Positions 1-5,061 are shown, counted from the stretch's first letter. The stretch is DNA of 7,162 bases from CAZIWX01 sp964543125 (GCA_964543125.1 CAZIWX010000123.1:1-7162), one strand, 5' to 3'. Numbers and translations are program-made. The notes: a model not told the origin generated them from the letters alone.

Positions 1-68
1 CCGGTAAAATCTTCGTCCAGAGCAGCCGGCATCTGTATGCCTTTGCGCCGTATGAGCCCGGAAGATGA
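1..68 (+). CDS. C-terminal end of a probable PQQ-like beta-propeller protein (partial)
   Basis: The reading frame starting at base 3 is open from the window edge to a TGA at 66-68 and reads GKIFVQSSRHLYAFAPYEPG followed by R and the stop. The pattern G-K-I-(F/Y)-V-x-S-S-x-x-L-Y-A-F is typical of one blade of PQQ-enzyme-like or BamB-like beta-propeller repeats, where it often forms the last strand before the stop. Only 21 complete codons are visible, so family and function rest on this single motif. The gene converges on the pduT-like gene, leaving a 73-bp gap between the two stop codons. It could instead be the tail of another repeat-rich protein. Confidence 0.5.
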   Translation, partial: GKIFVQSSRHLYAFAPYEPGR

Positions 69-77
69 GAATAACCC

Positions 78-95
78 CCGCCGGCTCGCTGGCGG
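78..95. terminator. possible weak hairpin between convergent genes
   Basis: CCGCC at 78-82 pairs with GGCGG at 91-95 around an 8-nt loop, between the convergent stop codons at 68 and 142. There is no clear T-run on either side, so it is not a canonical intrinsic terminator. Only its position suggests a role in ending transcription from one or both sides. Confidence 0.25.
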
Positions 96-141
96 AATTC
101 ATTCAAGTAATTGCCTTTCACGGGAATAAACCCCGGGAAAA

Positions 142-693
142 TTAAATCCGGTCCGCCAGAATATCGGCTTCGGGCTGGGGAATCACTACCTTGGCTACCA
201 GCAAACCCTTGCTCTTGATGATGTCCACGCCGGCTTGAACCGCGGCTTCAACATCCGCAACAGTACCTGTCAAGGTGAAATAGGCTTTCCCTCCAATAGC
301 CATAGCCAGATGGATCTGAATGAGTTGTACATCAGCCGCCTTTACCGCCGCATCGGCAGCCTCGATGAGCGAAGCCACCGAAAAGGTCTCCACCACCCCC
401 AGGGCTTTTAATTCGGGAATAACTTGCGAACCGGCAATGGCGGGAAAAATCCGGGGATCCACATTGGGAATAATAAAATTGTCCACCAGCGTGTCATCCG
501 CCATGAGTTGGCCCTGGGCGATACTGGCTTTAACGGCTTCGGTTTCGCCACCAACGAAAACCAGGTATTTCCCCGGGCAGATACTGCGATTCATGAGCAG
601 TTTCACATCGGCGGCTTTTAACATGGTGTCGGCAACCTGATAGCCTCTGGCAATGCTGGTGGTTTCAATACATCCGATGGCGGTTAATTTCAT
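142..693 (-). CDS. pduT: PduT-like tandem-domain BMC shell protein with Fe-S cysteine
   Basis: This 183-residue protein is a tandem BMC-domain (BMC-T) shell protein, close to the usual PduT length of about 184. Domain 1 covers about residues 1-88 and domain 2 about 95-183; each has the BMC pattern of an E-T-x-S strand followed by an A-A-D helix. The segment R-S-I-C-P-G-K around Cys39 matches the site where PduT trimers hold one 4Fe-4S cluster at the central pore, each subunit giving one cysteine. PduT trimers sit in the BMC shell and are thought to pass electrons across it, with PduS as partner. The ATG at 693 is supported by an AAAGGAA ribosome-binding site at 699-705. The pduS-like gene lies upstream on the same strand but is separated by about 1.15 kb of repeats and a nuclease gene. 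The family call is firm; the substrate of the compartment cannot be told from this window. Confidence 0.93.
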   Translation of the reverse strand: MKLTAIGCIETTSIARGYQVADTMLKAADVKLLMNRSICPGKYLVFVGGETEAVKASIAQGQLMADDTLVDNFIIPNVDPRIFPAIAGSQVIPELKALGVVETFSVASLIEAADAAVKAADVQLIQIHLAMAIGGKAYFTLTGTVADVEAAVQAGVDIIKSKGLLVAKVVIPQPEADILADRI

Positions 694-698
694 GATGG

Positions 699-705
699 TT
701 CCTTT
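699..705 (-). promoter_or_regulatory. ribosome-binding site of pduT-like gene
   Basis: AAAGGAA on the minus strand lies 5 nt before the ATG at 691-693. It fixes the start of the shell protein and leaves only 34 bp between this site and the first palindromic repeat at 740. Confidence 0.7.
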
Positions 706-739
706 ATATTACTTTCATCATTCTGAGAAAATACCCTTT

Positions 740-776
740 CTACGCGTCTCCCTGAGCCCCGTCGAGGGGCGCGCAG
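740..776 (-). repeat. P1 palindrome, copy 1 (diverged)
   Basis: Arms are CTACGCG on the left and CGCGCAG on the right, so one pair is not Watson-Crick. The core is the most diverged of the six copies, reading CCCCGTCGAGG instead of CTCGTCGAAGG, and it has one extra base. The spacer that follows is also the most diverged, which suggests this is the oldest unit. Confidence 0.85.
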
Positions 777-844
777 AAAGACCAGCTGGGAAAGTTAGCA
801 ATGATTTAAAGGAAGTATTCATAGATTATTTAGCTAGCGATCAA

Positions 845-886
845 TCTTGATTTGTCCTTCGACAGGCTCAGGAAGACAAATCAAGA
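845..886 (+). repeat. P2 palindrome, copy 1
   Basis: Perfect 12-bp inverted arms TCTTGATTTGTC and GACAAATCAAGA enclose the shared core CTTCGACAGGCTCAG on the plus strand, opposite to the orientation of P1. Confidence 0.9.
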
Positions 887-907
887 AATGTTTTTATCTC
901 CATTACT

Positions 908-943
908 CTGCGCGTCTCCCTGAGCTCGTCGAAGGGCGCGCAG
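908..943 (-). repeat. P1 palindrome, copy 2 (short unit)
   Basis: Arms CTGCGCG and CGCGCAG pair perfectly; compared with copies 3 and 6, both members of the third base pair have changed together. It runs directly into a lone P2 right arm (947-958), so this unit lacks the spacer and the left part of P2. Confidence 0.9.
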
Positions 944-979
944 GAAGACAAATCAAGATTTATTTTTATCCCCACTACT

Positions 980-1015
980 CTACGCGTCTCCCTGAGCTCG
1001 TCGAAGGGCGCGTAG
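980..1015 (-). repeat. P1 palindrome, copy 3
   Basis: Arms CTACGCG and CGCGTAG pair perfectly around the standard core. It begins the 177-bp long unit, with spacer 1016-1083 and P2 copy 2. Confidence 0.9.
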
Positions 1016-1083
1016 GAAGACCAGCGGGGAAAGTCAGCATTGATTTAAAGGAAGTATTCATAGGTTATTTAGCTAGCGATCAA

Positions 1084-1125
1084 TCTTGATTTGTCCTTCG
1101 ACAGGCTCAGGAAGACAAATCAAGA
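1084..1125 (+). repeat. P2 palindrome, copy 2
   Basis: Identical to copy 1 across both 12-bp arms and the core. It is followed by about 10 additional bases that duplicate a TCAAGA stretch. Confidence 0.9.
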
Positions 1126-1156
1126 TTTTTCAAGAAATATTTTTATCCCCACTACT

Positions 1157-1192
1157 CTGCGCGTCTCCCTGAGCTCATCGAAGGGCGCGTAG
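1157..1192 (-). repeat. P1 palindrome, copy 4
   Basis: Left arm CTGCGCG and right arm CGCGTAG give a G-T wobble at the third pair. The core has one change, CTCATCG for CTCGTCG. It begins the 167-bp long unit with spacer 1193-1260. Confidence 0.88.
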
Positions 1193-1260
1193 GAAGACCA
1201 GCGGGGAAAGTCAGCATTGATTTAAAGGAAGTATTCATAGGTTATTTAGCTAGCGATCAA

Positions 1261-1302
1261 TCTTGATTTGTCCTTCGACAGGCTCAGGAAGACAAATCAA
1301 GA
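1261..1302 (+). repeat. P2 palindrome, copy 3
   Basis: Same arms and core as the other two P2 copies, at the same distance (104 bp) from its partner P1 as copy 2. Confidence 0.9.
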
Positions 1303-1323
1303 AATGTTTTTATCTCCATTACT

Positions 1324-1360
1324 CTACGCGTCTCCCCGAGCCCCGTCGAAGGGCGCGTAG
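1324..1360 (-). repeat. P1 palindrome, copy 5 (short unit)
   Basis: Arms CTACGCG and CGCGTAG pair perfectly. The core carries the CCCCGTCG variant with one extra base, as in copy 1. It is followed directly by a P2 right arm (1364-1375), so this is the second short unit. Confidence 0.88.
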
Positions 1361-1396
1361 GAAGACAAATCAAGAAATATTCTTATCCCCATTACT

Positions 1397-1432
1397 CTAC
1401 GCGTCTCCCTGAGCTCGTCGAAGGGCGCGTAG
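1397..1432 (-). repeat. P1 palindrome, copy 6, forms the end of the GIY-YIG gene
   Basis: Perfect P1 copy with arms CTACGCG and CGCGTAG. Read on the minus strand its 36 bases are exactly 11 codons (LRALRRAQGDA) plus the TAG stop of the GIY-YIG gene, so repeat boundary and gene end coincide. Confidence 0.92.
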
Positions 1433-1714
1433 AGATTGATTTTTCGAAAGCTCCGGCAATTTTTCATATTCATGATTGATCAATGCCAGCTTCTTTTCCC
1501 GCCGCCAACCCTTGATCTGTTTTTCCAATAGAATGGCATCATCGATATCCATATCATCCGAGTTCCACACCAACGTTACCGGTAGGTGACCAGCCGTATA
1601 TTTTGATGCCAATCCTCGCTGATGGAGGTTCAAACGCTCCTCAAGATTATTCGTCACCCCCGTATAAAAAGAAACATTCGAGCATTTCAATATGTAGACG
1701 ACACCTTGTTTCAT
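1397..1714 (-). CDS. small GIY-YIG nuclease whose tail is encoded by a palindromic repeat
   Basis: This 105-residue protein is a single-domain GIY-YIG endonuclease of the small UPF0213/YhbQ-like type. Visible parts of the fold are V6-Y7-I8 (GIY strand), Y17-T18-G19 (YIG strand), the catalytic arginine R27 in L-E-E-R, the metal-binding glutamate E64 in L-E-K-Q-I-K, and the closing K-K-L-A-L-I-N at 74-80. The catalytic residues are present, so the enzyme should be able to nick or cut DNA. Residues 95-105 come wholly from the P1 palindrome at 1397-1432; the family normally ends near residue 80-95. The ATG at 1712-1714 gives the normal family N-terminus, but no Shine-Dalgarno sequence is seen, and the P3 hairpin starts only 13 bp upstream. 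Palindromes with the same core lie on both sides of the gene. A role in moving or maintaining those repeats is inferred, by analogy with REP-associated nucleases; a general DNA-repair role is the alternative. Confidence 0.9.
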   Translation of the reverse strand: MKQGVVYILKCSNVSFYTGVTNNLEERLNLHQRGLASKYTAGHLPVTLVWNSDDMDIDDAILLEKQIKGWRREKKLALINHEYEKLPELSKNQSLRALRRAQGDA

Positions 1715-1727
1715 AGTGATTTTAAGT

Positions 1728-1768
1728 CTCCGAATGTGCTTCGACGGAGCTCAGCAAGACATTCGGAG
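1728..1768 (+). repeat. P3 palindrome
   Basis: Arms CTCCGAATGT (1728-1737) and ACATTCGGAG (1759-1768) are perfect 10-bp inverted repeats. They enclose GCTTCGACGGAGCTCAGC, the same core as P1 and P2 with one extra G. It lies 13 bp upstream of the GIY-YIG start codon, so a hairpin here in the transcript could affect its translation. Confidence 0.85.
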
Positions 1769-1774
1769 GGATTC

Positions 1775-1788
1775 TTTGTTTAAACAAA
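1775..1788. repeat. 14-bp perfect palindrome between P3 and P4
   Basis: TTTGTTTAAACAAA is a perfect palindrome in the 24-bp space between P3 and P4. It has no loop and could be a protein-binding site or a chance AT-rich palindrome. Confidence 0.5.
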
Positions 1789-1792
1789 CTCT

Positions 1793-1830
1793 CAAACTTG
1801 TCTGTCTGAGCTTGTCGAAGACCAAGTTTG
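1793..1830 (-). repeat. P4 palindrome
   Basis: Arms CAAACTTG (1793-1800) and CAAGTTTG (1823-1830) are perfect 8-bp inverted repeats. On the minus strand the core reads GTCTTCGACAAGCTCAGAC, so it points opposite to P3. It starts 13 bp after the end of the pduS-like gene. Confidence 0.82.
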
Positions 1831-1843
1831 GTTTTAAAAACGC

Positions 1844-3175
1844 TCATGCCTCAATCACAATAAGCCGCTTACTCACATCCGTTACCGTGCCGGTGAGGCT
1901 GGCATGCACATCCGCCCCCAGTTCACGGCCGGGCACCAACCCGATCTTGTCGCCTTCCACCACCTGATCGCCCTTTTTCACCAGCGCATTAGCGGAAACC
2001 CCGATATGCTGTTTCAGTGGAATTTTCACCCTCCGGACTTCCACTTCCGCCGGATCAAACCGTGCCGGTGGATCCGCATATTTTCGCAGCCCCAATTTCT
2101 GAATCAAGCGCTTGGCCGGCACTTTCCGGTACTCACGCAATGGATGCTCTTCCTTCGTCACCCGAGTCAATTCGGCGGGTGTCCACTTGATCGCTTTCAG
2201 ACCCAGCTCTTTCTTGGCGGAAACACACATATTGCGGGGATCCAGCTCTTCGGGACAGGCATACAGTGAACAGATATTGCATTCACAACAGGCCAGCGCC
2301 CATTTATTCAGCACGGAACTTTGCGGACCGGAAAACTCCAGGGCCCGCATTACCAGATGCGGTTTCACGGGCTGTCCCAGGAGATAACGCGGACACATTT
2401 CGGTGCAATCCGAGCATTGATCGCAGGCGGATTTCCCGATTTTTTTATACGTGCGTTCCGATGCGGATTTTTTCCAAATCAGGCGGTGCTCCGCCGGTAA
2501 AACGATATAACCGGAACTGGTTTTGGCGATGGGTTTGTCCAAATCGGTTTCCACCTTGCCCATCATGGCGCCGCCGTCGATCACGGCAAAATCGTCCGTT
2601 GTGGCGCCGCCGCAATAAGTCAGCACATCCCGGATGGTCATGCCCACCGGCGCCCAAAAGGTTTTCGGCTGTTTCACCGCACCCGCCACCGTGATCATGG
2701 ATCGGGTGACCGGAAGCCCCCGAGACGCATTGTAAATATTCAGCAGGCTCTCCACATTATTTACTATCACGCCGATTTGGAGCGGAATCCCGCCGGTGGG
2801 AATCAGCCGGCCGGTAGCGGAAAAAACCAGTTCGTACTCATCACCGGCCGGGTAAACATCATCCATAAAATGGAGCCCGATACCCGCCTCTTCCGCCAGC
2901 GGCCGCAGCAGCTCGATTTCTTCACGGTGTTTCCCTTTAATGCCAATGATGGCTTGCCGGGCGCCGGTTTCTTCCCGGACCAGTTGCAGTCCTTTCAGGA
3001 CTTTAACGGTCTGATCACGGATAACGGCCATGTCTTTTTGAAACAGCGGTTCGCACTCGGCCCCGTTGGCAATGGCGATTTCGACCCGGGTTTCCAGTTT
3101 TTTATAAGCCGGAAACCCGGCGCCGCCGGCGCCGACCACACCGGCCGAGCGTATTTGTTCCGTGAGGGTTGACAT
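1844..3175 (-). CDS. pduS: PduS-like Fe-S flavoprotein (RnfC family, cobalamin-reductase type)
   Basis: This 443-residue protein matches PduS, the RnfC-like flavoprotein of propanediol-type microcompartments (usual length about 450). Domains in order are: a glycine-rich nucleotide/FMN region with G-A-G-G-A-G-F at 15-21 and N-G-A-E-C-E-P at 37-43; an SLBB region at about 160-205; two 4Fe-4S motifs, C251-x2-C254-x2-C257-x3-C261-P and C296-x2-C299-x2-C302-x4-C307-P; and a C-terminal barrel-sandwich domain from about 385. PduS takes electrons from NADH and reduces cobalamin in the Pdu system, and it binds PduT in the shell. That makes the pduT-like gene on the same strand its natural partner. The ATG at 3173-3175 gives the expected family N-terminus, although no strong Shine-Dalgarno sequence precedes it. 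It may serve a compartment other than the classic propanediol one; RnfC itself is less likely because no other rnf genes are seen. Confidence 0.9.
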   Translation of the reverse strand: MSTLTEQIRSAGVVGAGGAGFPAYKKLETRVEIAIANGAECEPLFQKDMAVIRDQTVKVLKGLQLVREETGARQAIIGIKGKHREEIELLRPLAEEAGIGLHFMDDVYPAGDEYELVFSATGRLIPTGGIPLQIGVIVNNVESLLNIYNASRGLPVTRSMITVAGAVKQPKTFWAPVGMTIRDVLTYCGGATTDDFAVIDGGAMMGKVETDLDKPIAKTSSGYIVLPAEHRLIWKKSASERTYKKIGKSACDQCSDCTEMCPRYLLGQPVKPHLVMRALEFSGPQSSVLNKWALACCECNICSLYACPEELDPRNMCVSAKKELGLKAIKWTPAELTRVTKEEHPLREYRKVPAKRLIQKLGLRKYADPPARFDPAEVEVRRVKIPLKQHIGVSANALVKKGDQVVEGDKIGLVPGRELGADVHASLTGTVTDVSKRLIVIEA

Positions 3176-3413
3176 GCCGGAAAAATAGGGTGTGGGTCAG
3201 ATATTCCAAAGCGGGAAGGTGGTATTTGAATTTCGGCATTGAAGCCAGATTGCTGGAACCCGGCGCTTTTTCTGACCCGAAATTGCCCTTTACCACGCCC
3301 CCACACCGTCTCGGCGTGGCAGGCAAGCAGGGCGACAAGTCAAGGGGGTGGGTACAAACCTGGGTTCATGGTTTTAATTCGCATAATTCGTGAAATTCAC
3401 GGTTTGGTATTCC
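3176..3413. other. intergenic region with one 7-bp hairpin
   Basis: These 238 bp separate the exoA stop from the pduS-like start. CCACGCC at 3293-3299 pairs with GGCGTGG at 3313-3319 around a 13-nt loop. A short near-palindrome, CGTGAAATTCACG, lies at 3389-3401 just after the exoA stop. I see no gene, no T-run terminator and no convincing promoter. The promoter for the BMC genes is presumably here if they start with pduS. Confidence 0.45.
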
Positions 3414-4178
3414 TCAAATATTCAGTGTCAGACTGATGGGACAATGGTCCGAACCCATGATATCCGGATGAATCCGGGCGGCATCTACTTTTGGCATCAA
3501 ATCTTGCGAAACCAGAAAATAATCAATCCGCCACCCAACATTGTTGGTGCGGGCGTTGGCCCGATAGGTCCACCAGGTGTAGTAACCACCGGCGCCGGGG
3601 TGCTCTTCTCGGAAAACATCCACCAGCCCGGCCGCCAGATACCGGTCCACCCGTTCGCGTTCAACCGGCAAAAATCCGGAATATTCCTCGTTTTCCCTGG
3701 GCCGCGCCAGATCAATCTCGGTGTGAGCAGTATTAAAATCGCCTACTACAATAACCGGTTTACGCTCCAGGCTGGCTTTAATATGCCGGAGCAGGGCATC
3801 ATAAAACCGCAGTTTGTATTCCAGACGCTCCGGGTCCCGCTGTCCGTTGGGGAAATATACATTGTAGAGAAAAAAGGGGCTGTATTCGCTGAAGATAATC
3901 CGGCCTTCCCGATTGAATTCCTCGCCCAGGATTTGGTTGTAGATGTTCAGCGGCCTGGGTTTGGTGAAGGTGGCTACGCTGCTGTAACCCTTCCGCTCGG
4001 CGGAATGCCATAGCGCGGTGTAGCCGGTGGGATTCAGAATATCATCCTCCAACTGATCCGGCTGAGCCTTGGTTTCCTGGAGACAGAGAATGTCCGGCTG
4101 ATCCAGGTCGAACCACTCCCGGAAACCTTTTTTAACAACGGCGCGAACGCCGTTTACATTCCACGAAACAATGCGCAT
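3414..4178 (-). CDS. xth: exodeoxyribonuclease III / AP endonuclease
   Basis: This 254-residue enzyme belongs to the ExoIII/APE1 family, which cuts the backbone at abasic sites in base-excision repair and also has 3'-phosphatase and 3'-exonuclease activity. All family motifs are visible: W6-N7-V8-N9-G10, the metal ligand E35 in L-Q-E-T-K, Y108 in V-Y-F-P-N-G, the D147/N149 pair in G-D-F-N, G-W-R-I-D-Y at 215-220, and the catalytic D244-H245 in G-S-D-H-C-P. Length and motif order are normal, so the protein should be active and cytoplasmic. The ATG at 4176-4178 has AAGGA about 7 nt upstream. The GNAT gene ends 28 bp upstream on the same strand, so the two probably share a transcript. Nothing unusual is seen. 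Confidence 0.96.
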   Translation of the reverse strand: MRIVSWNVNGVRAVVKKGFREWFDLDQPDILCLQETKAQPDQLEDDILNPTGYTALWHSAERKGYSSVATFTKPRPLNIYNQILGEEFNREGRIIFSEYSPFFLYNVYFPNGQRDPERLEYKLRFYDALLRHIKASLERKPVIVVGDFNTAHTEIDLARPRENEEYSGFLPVERERVDRYLAAGLVDVFREEHPGAGGYYTWWTYRANARTNNVGWRIDYFLVSQDLMPKVDAARIHPDIMGSDHCPISLTLNI

Positions 4179-4206
4179 TTGAAATCCTTGCTTTTACAAA
4201 GGTTGT

Positions 4207-4641
4207 TCAGGTCCAGGGATGCTTCCGCTTGGAGAAATAATGAATGTCCGGGTGGGCTTGATACCCGGCTTTTCCAAAGATCTCCCGGGAGCGTTTATTC
4301 TCTGTTTCGATCAGGCAGGCAATAATTTCGATGCCCTGCGCTTCCAGAACCTTTTCCGCGGCCTGGATCAGCCGAACGGCATAACCCCGGTGTTGAAAAT
4401 CAGGCTGAACGGCCAGCCGGTTGATCCAGCCTTTGCGCCCGTCATGAGTGCCAAAAACGGAAGCGACGATTTTACCGCCGACTTCACCCACCAGGAAAGC
4501 ATTTTCAGCCCGGGTTAATTCCTTTTCAATACGTTCCCGTTGATCCCGCCCGCGGGGCAGGTATTCCAGGCCGGCGGATTGCCATAAAGCCGTTACGGCG
4601 GCGTAATCTTCCTTTGTCATTTTCCGAAGCTGCAGCTCCAT
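4207..4641 (-). CDS. GNAT-family N-acetyltransferase, YpeA-like
   Basis: This 144-residue protein is a single-domain GNAT acetyltransferase, which moves an acetyl group from acetyl-CoA to an amine. The CoA-binding motif A is I-N-R-L-A-V-Q-P-x-x-Q-H-R-G-Y-A (about 73-88), where Q83-x-x-G86-x-A88 is the pyrophosphate loop. The last helix has N116-K-R-S-R-E-I-F-G-K-A-G-Y128. The order and spacing, including the early E-D and L-W segments and F-G-T-H-D-G at 63-68, recall E. coli YpeA, whose substrate is not known. I chose the ATG at 4639-4641 because AGGAAA lies at 4646-4651 and the family starts there. The frame remains open to an ATG at 4779, but those 46 extra residues do not look like protein. 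It probably shares a transcript with the downstream exoIII gene. Confidence 0.85.
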   Translation of the reverse strand: MELQLRKMTKEDYAAVTALWQSAGLEYLPRGRDQRERIEKELTRAENAFLVGEVGGKIVASVFGTHDGRKGWINRLAVQPDFQHRGYAVRLIQAAEKVLEAQGIEIIACLIETENKRSREIFGKAGYQAHPDIHYFSKRKHPWT

Positions 4642-4645
4642 CAGC

Positions 4646-4651
4646 TTTCCT
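4646..4651 (-). promoter_or_regulatory. ribosome-binding site deciding the GNAT start
   Basis: AGGAAA on the minus strand, 4 nt before the ATG at 4641, supports the 144-residue form over the longer open frame that starts at 4779. Confidence 0.6.
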
Positions 4652-4888
4652 GCTTTCCTTTTAACCGTTTCCCCATCGCCGTCGCGGTTTCGGGCCGCGG
4701 GTGGGGTGACCGGATCTATTTTTAAAAGAAATCTCCGGAAACAACCCAATCGTGCTTCCGGGTATTCTGCAAAGTCCATTCAAAAATCCGCCGGCATCTT
4801 CAACTCCGGTTTTATTGTCTGAAAAATAGAGAAAATCAGCGGCTTTGGCATTCGTTTTAGAAAACCGGCGTCCCGGAAATAACCGCTA

Positions 4889-4920
4889 ACCCCCGGGGGT
4901 GTAAAACTTCTTCCCGGGAA
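4889..4920. promoter_or_regulatory. two perfect palindromes 21 bp apart, possible operator pair
   Basis: ACCCCCGGGGGT (4889-4900) and TTCCCGGGAA (4911-4920) are perfect palindromes sharing the CCCGGG centre. Their centres are 21 bp apart, about two helical turns, in the divergent promoter region. A related TCCCGGA lies at 4871-4877, again about 21 bp away. Binding by a dimeric regulator is inferred; GC-rich palindromes can arise by chance. Confidence 0.3.
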
Positions 4921-4947
4921 TCGCCGGACTCAGACGGTGATCAACGT

Positions 4948-4967
4948 GAGAAAAGTGTTTACTTCTC
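4948..4967 (+). other. small bulged hairpin upstream of the solute-binding protein gene
   Basis: GAGAA...GT pairs with AC...TTCTC, with two bulged A residues and a GTTT loop, about 110 bp before the start codon. If transcribed it would be a 5' leader hairpin. It has no T-run and no recognised regulatory class. Confidence 0.25.
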
Positions 4968-5061
4968 GGACCGCCGGGACGTTACTCAGGACTGGTTTTT
5001 ATACGGATTCTGTTTAAGTTTGCCCCGGCAATGCGGCAAAAATAACAATTGGACGTGAATT

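Larger units (their letters stand above)
740..1432. repeat. tandem array of REP-like palindrome doublets
   Basis: About 690 bp are built almost entirely from two palindromes: P1 (36-37 bp, six copies starting at 740, 908, 980, 1157, 1324 and 1397) and P2 (42 bp, three copies starting at 845, 1084 and 1261). The distances between P1 starts are 168, 72, 177, 167 and 73. Long units are P1 + 68-bp spacer + P2 + linker. Short units are P1 + the right arm of P2 + linker. The spacer is nearly identical in its three copies (777-844, 1016-1083, 1193-1260). The 177-bp unit has 10 extra bases after P2, which repeat the local TCAAGA end. The array fills the gap between the pduT-like start and the GIY-YIG gene, and its last P1 forms the 3' end of that gene. 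It is not a CRISPR, because the sequences between palindromes are the same. Confidence 0.95.

Noticed and set aside
121..135. CGGG/CCCG stem just after the pduT-like stop as an intrinsic terminator.
   Set aside because: Only four base pairs and no T-run on the transcribed side.
653..1089. Two small plus-strand open frames (653-850 and 847-1089) across the repeat array.
   Set aside because: Their products are translations of the palindromes (repeated LPELVEGR segments). They have no protein-like composition outside the repeats, and the first overlaps the pduT start antisense.
740..1432. CRISPR array.
   Set aside because: The sequences between repeats are the same from unit to unit, unit lengths are 72-177 bp, and no cas gene is present.
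2266..2694. Plus-strand open frame opposite the pduS-like gene, along with other frames at 1904-2387 and 2777-3172.
   Set aside because: All are antisense shadows of a well-supported Fe-S protein; none has a family motif.
3390..4013. Plus-strand 207-codon open frame opposite exodeoxyribonuclease III.
   Set aside because: It is antisense to a gene with every catalytic motif of its family; the product is proline/glycine-rich without recognisable domains.
4642..4779. N-terminal extension of the GNAT protein starting at 4779.
   Set aside because: A good ribosome-binding site and the normal family start both lie at 4641, and the extra residues show no domain or signal features.
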